Assembly (NCBI RefSeq): GCF_004684205.1
Contig: NZ_SRIO01000010.1
Span: 44,598-108,597, forward strand
DNA from: Candidatus Macondimonas diazotrophica
GTDB taxonomy: Bacteria; Pseudomonadota; Gammaproteobacteria; UBA5335
Length of the DNA: 64,000 bases
Reading direction: 5' to 3'
Part shown: positions 27,848 through 37,876 of the stretch, one piece after another
How positions within the stretch are numbered: the first letter of the stretch is position 1
Layout of the letters: each line of letters opens with the position of its first letter
The notes under the pieces: generated by a model
Told to the model about the DNA's origin: nothing
What the model saw: the letters and a program-made list of their open reading frames with translations, nothing else
Databases searched by the model: none
Translations under genes and position numbers: made by a program

Positions 27848-29301
27848 GTCACGTTTCCCCCGGGAATGCGCAGACGCAGCCATGCGCCTCGCCCAGGCGA
27901 CGGACGCACCTCGATCCGTCCGCCATGGGCATGAGCGAATTCTTGCGCAATCGCCAGTCCGATTCCTGAACCCTTCACCACACTACCTGCTGAAAGCGCT
28001 GTACTTCCCTGGAAAAATGCCTCGAAAATCCGGTCCCGCTCGTCCTCGGGGATTCCCGGCCCCTCATCACGGACATCGACCCATATCTCGCTTCCCTCAT
28101 GACTGCAATCGACCCACAGCGTCCCTCCTCGAGGCGAAAACTTGACGGCATTCGACAGCATGTTATCGATAACCGTTTTTAGTTTCCCCTCGTCTGCAAT
28201 CAAAGACACCCGCTCGAAATGCGTCTGAAGATTCAGGTTTTTGCTCATCAAGGCTGGCTTGTGGTCCTGCATCAATCCCGTCAACAACCCAGCGAGGTCA
28301 ACCGGGCGGGGATTCAAGGTCGGGCGGTGACTGCGGGCCATATTGAAATTGAGCATATCCTCGATCAAATGCTGCAGATGGACAGCATTCCTCGACAAGA
28401 TATCCAGCACTTCGCGCTGCGCGGGATTGAGCGCGCCCGCGATGTCATCGGACAACAGCTGAGTACCCTCCCGAATCGCACTGAGTGGCGTTTTGAGCTC
28501 GTGCGAAACCTGGCGCAGGAATTGGGCTTTTTGCTCTTCCAGATCCACCAAGCGTTGACGCAGCCAATCCAGACGCTGGCCAACACCGGCAACATCCTGG
28601 GGACCCTGAACCCGAATGGGTCGTGTGAACAACCCGTCACCCAGGGCCTCGATGGCGCGACGCAATTGCCGCAACGGGCGCCCGATCAACATCGTGAAGG
28701 CAATGGCCGAAATCAGCGCGAATGGAAGCTGAATCGCCGCAATTCCGATAATCGTCCGGCGAGCCTGCTCCCCTTGCTGCCGTATCGCTTCCACTTCCTG
28801 ATTGATGACGACCACGCTGTAGTCAAGGATGTCGCGGGCTTGCAGTCTTAAATCGTCGAACTCATCGGCCACCTCGGCGATCGTCGGTTGAGGCGTCTGC
28901 GCGATTTGAATCCGCTCTGTAATCCGTGTTTCCTGCGCCTGAAACGCCTGAACACGCTTGGCAAATTCCGGATATCGAGTGAGTGGATTCAGATCCTCCA
29001 GACTGCCGTAGAGCTTCTCCCGGCCGCGCAGATACGATTGCAGAAACAGTGGGTCTTCCAAGGCCACCGTTTGCAGCGCGCTGCGCTCCATGGCCGTCAC
29101 CTGCTCGACCAGCGCGCGGCCGTTCTGTGCCGCTCTCACCGAATCGTAGACGGCCGTTCGACCCTGCGTGAGCAAGACGTCGAGATAGCCCACTGCAAAG
29201 ATGATCGCCAGAATCGGGGGTGTCAGAACCGCCAGGTAGCTGACCAGGATCAGCCGGAGAATGGAACGGGGTCGGTAACAGATAGCAAATCTCCCAGCCA
29301 C
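27844..29301 (-). CDS. glrK: Sensor histidine kinase, GlrK/QseE type
   Basis: A 485-residue inner-membrane kinase. It has helices at about 15-40 and 184-206 with a helical periplasmic domain between, a HAMP linker (207-260), the HisKA box RQVSHELKTPLSAIREG (His267) and a full HATPase domain with N, G1 (DEGPGIPEDERDRIFEAFFQG) and G2 (GSGIGLAIAQ) boxes. It should phosphorylate the GlrR-like regulator. It begins just 6 bases after ruvB. Confidence 0.87.
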   Translation of the reverse strand: MAGRFAICYRPRSILRLILVSYLAVLTPPILAIIFAVGYLDVLLTQGRTAVYDSVRAAQNGRALVEQVTAMERSALQTVALEDPLFLQSYLRGREKLYGSLEDLNPLTRYPEFAKRVQAFQAQETRITERIQIAQTPQPTIAEVADEFDDLRLQARDILDYSVVVINQEVEAIRQQGEQARRTIIGIAAIQLPFALISAIAFTMLIGRPLRQLRRAIEALGDGLFTRPIRVQGPQDVAGVGQRLDWLRQRLVDLEEQKAQFLRQVSHELKTPLSAIREGTQLLSDDIAGALNPAQREVLDILSRNAVHLQHLIEDMLNFNMARSHRPTLNPRPVDLAGLLTGLMQDHKPALMSKNLNLQTHFERVSLIADEGKLKTVIDNMLSNAVKFSPRGGTLWVDCSHEGSEIWVDVRDEGPGIPEDERDRIFEAFFQGSTALSAGSVVKGSGIGLAIAQEFAHAHGGRIEVRPSPGRGAWLRLRIPGGNVT

Positions 29302-29307
29302 ACCGGA

Positions 29308-30348
29308 TCAAGGCGAATCGAACAAGTCAGATGCCAACGGTCCAGGTGCTCCGGTCCGTCCCCAATGCAGGAGCGCCTGCGCCGTGGCAATGCGGCCACG
29401 CGCTGTGCGTTGCACGAAACCTTCCTGGATGAGGTAGGGCTCGATCACTTCCTCGAGCGTCCCCTTATCCTCACTCAACGCGGCCGCCAAGCTTTCAATG
29501 CCGACCGGCCCACCGTCATAGCGCTCGATCAGACACCCCAGCAGCTTCCGATCCAGTACATCCAGTCCGTGGGTATCGACCTCCAGCATATCCAGCGCAG
29601 CCCGTGCAATCGCCAAGTCCACTGTCCCGTCGCCGCGCACTTGGGCGAAATCGCGCACGCGACGCAGCAAACGATTGGCGATGCGGGGTGTGCCGCGGGC
29701 CCGGCGGGCGATTTCGGCCGCGCCTTCGGACGTCACCATGACACCGGAAAGGCTTGCAGAGCGAGCTACGATGCGCGCCAGATCTTCGGCGTTGTAGTAT
29801 TCGAGCCGTTGAACGATTCCAAATCGATCCCGCAGCGGGGAGGTCAGCAAACCCGCCCGCGTGGTGGCGCCGACCAGCGTGAAGGGCGGCAGATCGAGCT
29901 TGATCGAACGCGCTGCCGGCCCCTCACCGATGACGATATCCAGCTGATAATCCTCTAACGCAGGATAGAGAATTTCCTCCACGACCGCCGGCAATCGATG
30001 AATTTCATCGACAAACAGCACATCACCGGCTTCGAGATGCGTCAGCAGCGCCGCCAGATCACCGGGCCGCTCGAGCACCGGCCCCGCGGTCTGTCGCAAG
30101 CGGGCACCCATTTCATTGGCGATGATGTGGGCAAGCGTGGTTTTTCCGAGCCCCGGCGGCCCAAAGAGCAATACATGGTCCAGCGCTTCCTCCCGTGCAC
30201 GCGCCGCTGCGATGAAGATCTCCATCTGGCTGCGCACCGGCGCCTGCCCGACGTAGTCCGCCAGTTGACGTGGCCGCAGAGCGCGGTCGACGGTTTCGTC
30301 GCCGCCTTGCGCGGCGGGCGTGACGAGGCGGTCGCGTTCGATGGGCAT
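29308..30348 (-). CDS. ruvB: Holliday junction helicase RuvB
   Basis: A 346-residue AAA+ protein of normal length. Walker [10 protein letters not shown] is at 63-71 and Walker B includes [10 protein letters not shown]. The arginine-finger region ATTRAGLL and a C-terminal winged helix follow. RuvB drives branch migration with RuvA. It follows ruvA after a 5-base gap. Confidence 0.97.
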   Translation of the reverse strand: MPIERDRLVTPAAQGGDETVDRALRPRQLADYVGQAPVRSQMEIFIAAARAREEALDHVLLFGPPGLGKTTLAHIIANEMGARLRQTAGPVLERPGDLAALLTHLEAGDVLFVDEIHRLPAVVEEILYPALEDYQLDIVIGEGPAARSIKLDLPPFTLVGATTRAGLLTSPLRDRFGIVQRLEYYNAEDLARIVARSASLSGVMVTSEGAAEIARRARGTPRIANRLLRRVRDFAQVRGDGTVDLAIARAALDMLEVDTHGLDVLDRKLLGCLIERYDGGPVGIESLAAALSEDKGTLEEVIEPYLIQEGFVQRTARGRIATAQALLHWGRTGAPGPLASDLFDSP

Positions 30349-30353
30349 GGCGA

Positions 30354-30947
30354 TTACTGAAACGCGGAGCGCAGGGCCAGACGAATCAGCGTCTCACTGT
30401 CCGTAATGGCCGGATCGAGGGATTGGAGCAGCTCACGTGCTTCGGTGGGGCGGTACCCCAAAGCCAGCAGGGCCGCATAGGCATCTTCGAACGCGCCGCG
30501 CTCCGCCCCATCGCCATTGGTCGCCTGCGGGAGCGGCGCCAGCGGTAAGAGCCCGACGCGATCGCGCAATTCCATGATCAACCGGTCAGCGGTTTTACGC
30601 CCCACTCCAGGCACGCGCATCAAAGCCGCCGCATCCCCCCGCGCCAGACAATCTTGCAAATGCGCAGCGGGCAACGCCGACAGCAGTGCCAAGGCAAGCT
30701 TGGCACCGACCCCGTTCACGCGCATCAGCTCACGGAACAATGCGCGCTCCGCGCGGCTGCCAAACCCATACAGCTGCAGCGCATCCTCGCGCGAGACCAG
30801 ATGGGTCCACAGCATGATCGTCTGGCCGGGCTGCATCCCTTCGAGTAATGAGCCGGGTATCTCGACCTCGTAACCCACGCCGCTGACGTCCAGAACCAGG
30901 CCCGGCGGCACGACATCGATCACTTCGCCCCGCAAACGCCCGATCAT
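30354..30947 (-). CDS. ruvA: Holliday junction branch-migration protein RuvA
   Basis: A 197-residue protein starting MIGRLRGEV, with the N-terminal OB fold, two helix-hairpin-helix motifs ([12 protein letters not shown] and [12 protein letters not shown]) and the C-terminal RuvB-binding domain. Its ATG at 30947 overlaps the ruvC stop by four bases; a longer open frame upstream lies inside ruvC. Confidence 0.96.
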   Translation of the reverse strand: MIGRLRGEVIDVVPPGLVLDVSGVGYEVEIPGSLLEGMQPGQTIMLWTHLVSREDALQLYGFGSRAERALFRELMRVNGVGAKLALALLSALPAAHLQDCLARGDAAALMRVPGVGRKTADRLIMELRDRVGLLPLAPLPQATNGDGAERGAFEDAYAALLALGYRPTEARELLQSLDPAITDSETLIRLALRSAFQ

Positions 30948-31468
30948 CCCCAACCTCCCGCAGTGCTCCCGGCCCCGAGCCGTCGCCGCTGATGCGCATG
31001 GCAGACACTCAGCGCCAATGCATCGGCCGCATCCGCGGCCAGGATTCCGCGCAAACCCAGCAACTGACGAATCATATGCTGAATCTGTTCCTTGGTTGCC
31101 GCCCCGGTGCCGGTAACCGTCTGCTTCACCAAACGCGGCGCATACTCGGCGAGCGGTAGCGCCGCACGTCCGACCGCACACAGAACGACCCCGCGCGCCT
31201 GTCCCAGCTTCAAGGCACTGTCCACGTTGCGCATGACGAAGACCCGCTCGAGACTGATTTCATGGGGATTCCACTGGGCGATCACTTCGCTCAGAGAAGC
31301 GTCAAGCTCGGCGAGACGAGTCGGCATCTCCCCCGAACCGAGCCGGATCGATCCACTGTCGCAGTAACGAAGCTTTCCGCCTGCCAGAACGTCGATTACG
31401 CCGAACCCGGTGATGCGCGACCCCGGATCGATGCCCAGGATGCGCAACGGCATCTCAAAGCAGTCCAC
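30944..31468 (-). CDS. ruvC: Holliday junction resolvase RuvC
   Basis: A 174-residue nuclease with ILGIDPGSRITGFGVID at its start (first catalytic Asp) and a C-terminal DAADALALSVCHAH segment with the last acidic residues. It cuts Holliday junctions in the RuvABC complex. The listed start is a GTG next to the yebC stop; an ATG at 31453, five codons later, fits family length equally well. Confidence 0.95.
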   Translation of the reverse strand: MDCFEMPLRILGIDPGSRITGFGVIDVLAGGKLRYCDSGSIRLGSGEMPTRLAELDASLSEVIAQWNPHEISLERVFVMRNVDSALKLGQARGVVLCAVGRAALPLAEYAPRLVKQTVTGTGAATKEQIQHMIRQLLGLRGILAADAADALALSVCHAHQRRRLGAGSTAGGWG

Positions 31469-31470
31469 GC

Positions 31471-32208
31471 TCAGACCAGCAGTTCCTCGGGGAAATCGGC
31501 GTTCGAATAGACATTCTGGACATCGTCGAGATCTTCCAGACGCTCCAGCAACTTCAGCACGCTTTCGGCGGCCTCGCCCTCCACGCGGACGTTCGTGGCC
31601 GCCCGTTCCGTGATTTCGGCCGAAGCCGGCTCGAAACCGGCTTCTTGCAACACGGCCAAGGCATGCTCGAATTCATCCGGCGTGACCAGAAGGTCCAAAG
31701 ACCCGTCATCGCTGCGCACGATATCCTCGGCGGCTGCCTCAAGCGCCGCCTCCATGAGCGCGTCGTAATCCGTTTCGGGGCCGTAGCTCAGCACACCCGT
31801 CCGATTGAACAGATAGGCAACCGAACCATCTGCCCCCAGGTTACCGCCCTGCTTGGTGAAGGCATGCCGAACCTCGGCCACAGTGCGATTGCGATTATCG
31901 GTCATGCATTCGACCATCACGGCCACGCCACCCGGGCCATAGCCTTCGTAGCGCACTTCCTCAAGAGCGGCGCCGTCCAGATCGCCGCTCCCGCGCTTGA
32001 CCGCACGGTCCACTGTATCCCGGGTCATGTTGGCCGCAAAGGCCTTGTCGATCGCGAGCCGTAGCCGCGAGTTGCTGGTCACGTCGCTGCCGCCGACCCG
32101 GGCCGCGATGGTGATTTCGCGGATCAACTTGGTGAAAAGCTTGCCACGCCGTGCATCCTGGGCATTCTTTCGATGCTGGATGTTGGCCCACTTGCTATGT
32201 CCTGCCAT
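31471..32208 (-). CDS. yebC: YebC/PmpR-family regulatory protein
   Basis: A 245-residue protein with the typical start MAGHSKWANIQHRKNAQDARRG. Full family length and the usual position before ruvC support the call. Members were named DNA-binding regulators; recent work on relatives links the family to translation of polyproline stretches. Which role applies here is not visible. Confidence 0.94.
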   Translation of the reverse strand: MAGHSKWANIQHRKNAQDARRGKLFTKLIREITIAARVGGSDVTSNSRLRLAIDKAFAANMTRDTVDRAVKRGSGDLDGAALEEVRYEGYGPGGVAVMVECMTDNRNRTVAEVRHAFTKQGGNLGADGSVAYLFNRTGVLSYGPETDYDALMEAALEAAAEDIVRSDDGSLDLLVTPDEFEHALAVLQEAGFEPASAEITERAATNVRVEGEAAESVLKLLERLEDLDDVQNVYSNADFPEELLV

Positions 32209-32268
32209 AGATCAACCATTGTCGCTGTAAAAACGCCGGAGATACCCAGGCTGCACTCCGGCCATGAC

Positions 32269-32835
32269 TCAGAACGTGATATTGATGCCCAATTGCGCAC
32301 CCTGGTGCAGATCCTGATCTCCACCCTGTTCCAGCTCCACACGCGCCAAGCGGTATCCCAGATAGACACGGGTCTCCTGGAGCACTTCGTATTCCAAGCG
32401 TGCAGCCGTATCGAGCAAGGACTCACCCTCGCCGAACGTCAACACCTCGGGTGCGTAATTCAGCGTGAAGGCAAGGCGGACGCGATCCCAATCCTGGGGC
32501 GTGACATGCAGCTCGCCGGTCAAGGCGACGGCGCTGACATCTTCATCCGGGTCATCGATCCCGGCCCAATACAGGGTCGCACCCAGCGCACCCTCGACGC
32601 CCACGGTATAACCGCCCGCGTCACCGCGAACTTTCAGGCCCAAATGGATCAAATCACCGTCATCTTCATTGTGCAGCGCGCCGACATCTGCCCGCAGCAT
32701 CCCGCCGGCAGCAGGGGCCACATCCCCTTCATAGGCCGCGCGAAAGGCATCGTCCCCCACTGCAAGGTCGATGGTATGGGCGGCAACGGCAAACGGCATC
32801 GACAACGCCACGGCGGCGACTGGAAGCATGCGCAT
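32269..32835 (-). CDS. YfaZ-type predicted outer membrane protein
   Basis: A 188-residue protein with a signal peptide (cleavage near VAAHT) and alternating hydrophobic segments ending in ITF, as in an outer membrane beta-barrel. It resembles the YfaZ family, of unknown function. The ATG at 32835 follows GAGGAG. It stands alone between yebC and divergent relA. Confidence 0.65.
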   Translation of the reverse strand: MRMLPVAAVALSMPFAVAAHTIDLAVGDDAFRAAYEGDVAPAAGGMLRADVGALHNEDDGDLIHLGLKVRGDAGGYTVGVEGALGATLYWAGIDDPDEDVSAVALTGELHVTPQDWDRVRLAFTLNYAPEVLTFGEGESLLDTAARLEYEVLQETRVYLGYRLARVELEQGGDQDLHQGAQLGINITF

Positions 32836-32955
32836 GGAATAAGGACTCCTCGAATTGAACGACGAACGGATGATGAACTTTACATGAGAACCCATGCATT
32901 GGCGTTTATCATACCCGGATTAAAGAGCCGACCATATCCAAAGGCAAGCGCACCC

Positions 32956-35052
32956 ATGACGGCCCTCACTCTGCAGCCCCCCACGACCGCCGCTGATGCG
33001 AAGGCATGTCTGGCCAGATTTCCGGACCAAGCAGCGCGTGCGTTACGGGCCGGCCTGATGGTCGAGGATCTGGGACTGGGAGAGGATGCGGTGGTCGCCG
33101 CCATGCTCTATCCGCTCATGGAAGCCGACGTGCTTCCGGCGGACTGGACAGACCCGCCACACACCGATCTGCCGTGGGATCTGCTCAAAGGACTGGACCG
33201 GTTGCGGATCATGGACGATCTGGCGCCCAGCCAGACCGCTGCCCACTCCGACGTGCAGCTCGAACGCCTGCGCAAGATGCTACTGGCGATGGTCGAAGAT
33301 GCCCGAATCGTGGTCATCAAGCTCTGCTATCGGCTCCATACCCTGGAATCGGCCAAAGGATTGGCCGCCGAGGAACAGCGGCGTCTGGCCCAGCAGACGC
33401 TGGACTTGTTCGCGCCATTGGCCAACCGCCTGGGAATCTGGCAGATCAAATGGCAGCTCGAAGACTGGTCGCTGCGGTATCTGCACCCCGACGCCTATCA
33501 CAAGATCGCCGGCTGGCTCGATGAACGACGCGCCGATCGCGAACGCTATATCCGCGAAACGATTGCGGCGGTCCAGGTCGAGCTCGAACGCCATCACATT
33601 CGCGCCACGGTCACTGGACGACCCAAACATCTCTACAGCATCTGGCGCAAACTCGAACGCAAAGGCATGAGCTTCAGCGGGCTGTTCGATGCCCGCGCCA
33701 TTCGCGTGCTGGTCGACGACATCCCCGCATGTTATGCCGTACTGGGACTGATTCACGGGCGATGGCAGCCAATCCCCGGCCAGTTCGACGACTACATTGC
33801 CTCGCCGAAGGAGAACAACTATCAGTCCCTGCATACCGCCGTGATCGGGCCGGCGGGCAAGACACTGGAAGTGCAAATCCGCACGCATCGCATGCATGAA
33901 CAGGCCGAACTCGGTGTCGCCGCGCATTGGCGCTACAAGGAAATCGGTGTGGCGCCCGATATCGGGCTGGAACGGCGCATCAACTGGCTACGAAAACTGC
34001 TGGAAAGCAGCGGCGAGGACGGTAACGCGGAAGAATTCATGGACCGTTTTCGCGCCGAGATCGGCGAGGAACGCGTGTATGTGATCACCCCGCGTGGGGA
34101 CATCCAGGACCTGCCCGCCGGTGCCACAGCCCTTGATTTCGCCTATGCGGTTCACACCGACGTCGGGCATCGTTGCCGCGGCGCCCGCATCAACGGAACA
34201 ATTGCGCCGTTGACCCGACCGCTCCAGAACGGCGACCGAGTGGAAATTCTCACGGCCAAGGAGCTCAAGCCAAGCCGCGACTGGCTGATCCCCCAGTTTG
34301 GCTACCTGGCCACCAGTCGCGCACGCGCCAAGGTGCGTCAATGGTTCAAGCACGAGGATTACAACCAGAACCTCGCCACCGGGCGAGAACTTCTGGAGCG
34401 CGAACTGAATCGCCTGAGCATGGGCGACGAACCCTATGATGCGTTGGCGGCGCGCTTCAATTACGGCAAGGTCAACGATTTTCTAGCTGCCATCGGCGCA
34501 GGCGACATCACCACCGCGCAGATCGCCGGCCGGCTACAACCGGTTGCACCCAGGGAAATCGCAATGCCGCCGGCTGCGGATCGGGAGCGGACCGCCACCG
34601 AACGCAGCGGCATTCATGTCCACGGCGTGGGGCGCATGCTGACCAGTCTGGCGCGCTGCTGCAGCCCGGTGCCCCCCGAACCCATCGTCGGCTATATCAC
34701 CAAGGGCCGGGGCATCACTGTCCACCGTCGTGACTGCCGCAACGCCTTGCGGCTGGAAAGCGAGGCGGGGGGTCGGATGGTCGAGGTCAGCTGGGGAGAC
34801 ACCGCCGCGCAGACCTACCCCGTGACCATTCGGGTCGAAGCCTATGACCGGCCAGGCTTGCTGCGGGACATCACCATGCTGCTGGCCAGCCAACGCATCA
34901 ACGTCCTGGGCGCCAATACCCACACCGACAAAGACTCGGCACGTGCCGTCATGGATCTGATCCTGGAAATCACCGGCCTCGCCCAGCTCAGTGATGTGCT
35001 GGCGCGCATCAGCCGCTTCCCCAACATCACCAGCGCCCGGCGTCACGCCTGA
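32956..35052 (+). CDS. relA: GTP pyrophosphokinase RelA (synthetase-type)
   Basis: A 698-residue long RSH protein. In the N-terminal hydrolase-like domain the catalytic HD pair is replaced (AAMLYPLMEADVL), as in RelA, so it should only synthesize (p)ppGpp. The synthetase domain (FSGLFDARAIRVLV, PKENNYQSLHTAV), TGS domain (ITPRGDIQDLPAGATALDFAYAVHT), a Cys-containing RIS segment (ARCCSPVPPEPIVGYI) and a C-terminal ACT domain follow. It senses uncharged tRNA on ribosomes. Start at 32956 gives normal RelA architecture. Confidence 0.93.
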   Translation: MTALTLQPPTTAADAKACLARFPDQAARALRAGLMVEDLGLGEDAVVAAMLYPLMEADVLPADWTDPPHTDLPWDLLKGLDRLRIMDDLAPSQTAAHSDVQLERLRKMLLAMVEDARIVVIKLCYRLHTLESAKGLAAEEQRRLAQQTLDLFAPLANRLGIWQIKWQLEDWSLRYLHPDAYHKIAGWLDERRADRERYIRETIAAVQVELERHHIRATVTGRPKHLYSIWRKLERKGMSFSGLFDARAIRVLVDDIPACYAVLGLIHGRWQPIPGQFDDYIASPKENNYQSLHTAVIGPAGKTLEVQIRTHRMHEQAELGVAAHWRYKEIGVAPDIGLERRINWLRKLLESSGEDGNAEEFMDRFRAEIGEERVYVITPRGDIQDLPAGATALDFAYAVHTDVGHRCRGARINGTIAPLTRPLQNGDRVEILTAKELKPSRDWLIPQFGYLATSRARAKVRQWFKHEDYNQNLATGRELLERELNRLSMGDEPYDALAARFNYGKVNDFLAAIGAGDITTAQIAGRLQPVAPREIAMPPAADRERTATERSGIHVHGVGRMLTSLARCCSPVPPEPIVGYITKGRGITVHRRDCRNALRLESEAGGRMVEVSWGDTAAQTYPVTIRVEAYDRPGLLRDITMLLASQRINVLGANTHTDKDSARAVMDLILEITGLAQLSDVLARISRFPNITSARRHA

Positions 35053-35070
35053 CGGGCGCTGGCTCCAGGC

Positions 35071-36504
35071 TCAGCGGTTGCGGATGTGGATGGCACGCTT
35101 GTCCACTGCCAGTGCCGCCTCATGGACCGCTTCGGCCAGTGTTGGATGCGCATGAACCGTGCGCGCCAAATCCTCGCTGCTGGCGCCGAAACTCATGGCC
35201 ACGACGGCCTCGGCAATCAACTCCGACGCGCCCGGACCAAGGATATGCACGCCCAGGATGCGATCGGTTTTGGCGTCTGCCACGATCTTGACGACGCCCT
35301 CGCTCTCGCCGACGGCGAGCGCCCGCCCGCTCGCGGCAAACGGGAAGGTTCCCACTCGACATTCCACGCCGGCGGCCTGGATCGCGGCCTCGGTTCGCCC
35401 CACCCACGCCATTTCGGGATGCGTATACAGCACCGAGGGAATCAGATCGTAGTCGATGTGCCCGGGCTGGCCGGCGATGCGCTCGGCCACCGCGACCCCT
35501 TCTTCCGAGCCTTTGTGCGCCAGCATCGGCCCCCGGACGACATCACCGATGGCATAGACGTTGGGCAGATTGGTACGGCAATGCTCATCGATATCCACGT
35601 AACCCTTTTCGTCGAGCTGCAGTCGAGCACCCGGCGCCGCCAGGCCATCGGTATTGGGACGGCGCCCGACCGCGACCACCAGCCGGTCGACCTTGAGCTC
35701 CTCGGCTGCATCCTCGGCGTTCTGATAGGTGATCTGAACCTGCCGACGCGCGGTCTTGATTCCGGTGACCCGGCAACCCAGCCGGATATCCAGCCCCTGA
35801 CGTGTAAAGATCTTCAACGCCTGACCGGCCAGATCGGCATCGGCCATGGACAGAAATTCCGTCTGCGCCTCCAGCAATACGACCTCGGACCCCAGCCGCC
35901 GCCAGACACTGCCCAGTTCCAGACCGATAACGCCGGCACCGATGATGCCCAGACGTTTGGGCACCTCGGAAAACGCCAGCGCCCCGCTGGAATCAACCAC
36001 CAAATCGCCATCGACGGGAGCCGCGCCCAAGGTGACGGGCCGCGAACCGGATGCCAGGATGATGTGCTGCGCCGTGACTTCCTCGGCCTGATCCGCATCA
36101 TGAGGCGTGAAGGCCACCCGGCCGCTGTCCACCAATTGCCCACGCCCGGCCAGGGCCGTAATCCGGTTGGTTCGGAACAAGCCGGCAATGCCTTGAGTCA
36201 GGGTCTGGACGATCTTGGTCTTGCGCGCTTGCATGCGGGCCAGATCGAGCTTCACCCCGCTGGCCACGATGCCATAGTCTTCCAGCCCGCTTTTCGTCTG
36301 CAGATAGCGCTCAGATGATTCGAGCAGCGCCTTGGAGGGGATGCAACCTGCATTGAGGCAGGTCCCACCTAGGGAAGAGCGTCCCGTCTCATCACGCCAG
36401 TCATCGATACACGCAGTCTTCAACCCCAGCTGCGCGCACCGGATTGCGGCCACGTAGCCCGCCGGTCCTGCCCCAATTACCACCACGTCAAATGATTTCG
36501 CCAT
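35071..36504 (-). CDS. lpdA: Dihydrolipoyl dehydrogenase (E3)
   Basis: A 477-residue flavoprotein with FAD loop IGAGPAGYVAA (10-20), redox disulfide GGTCLNAGCIPSK (C49, C54), NAD loop GIIGAGVIGLELG and the C-terminal HAHPTLAEAVHEAAL with the active-site His. It reoxidizes lipoamide of the 2-oxoglutarate dehydrogenase complex and perhaps pyruvate dehydrogenase. It is the last gene of sucA-sucB-lpdA and converges with relA. Confidence 0.96.
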   Translation of the reverse strand: MAKSFDVVVIGAGPAGYVAAIRCAQLGLKTACIDDWRDETGRSSLGGTCLNAGCIPSKALLESSERYLQTKSGLEDYGIVASGVKLDLARMQARKTKIVQTLTQGIAGLFRTNRITALAGRGQLVDSGRVAFTPHDADQAEEVTAQHIILASGSRPVTLGAAPVDGDLVVDSSGALAFSEVPKRLGIIGAGVIGLELGSVWRRLGSEVVLLEAQTEFLSMADADLAGQALKIFTRQGLDIRLGCRVTGIKTARRQVQITYQNAEDAAEELKVDRLVVAVGRRPNTDGLAAPGARLQLDEKGYVDIDEHCRTNLPNVYAIGDVVRGPMLAHKGSEEGVAVAERIAGQPGHIDYDLIPSVLYTHPEMAWVGRTEAAIQAAGVECRVGTFPFAASGRALAVGESEGVVKIVADAKTDRILGVHILGPGASELIAEAVVAMSFGASSEDLARTVHAHPTLAEAVHEAALAVDKRAIHIRNR

Positions 36505-36557
36505 CAGAATCCCATTCCTTCGCGTCTTTTCACGTCGCCACCCACCCGCATCACGAC

Positions 36558-37850
<1,293 letters not shown>

Positions 37851-37876
37851 GATAGTGGGCTCTCTCTCCAGACGGT

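Noticed and set aside
35086..36318. A 410-codon open frame opposite lpdA
   Set aside because: It mirrors the codon structure of lpdA and carries no recognisable motif.
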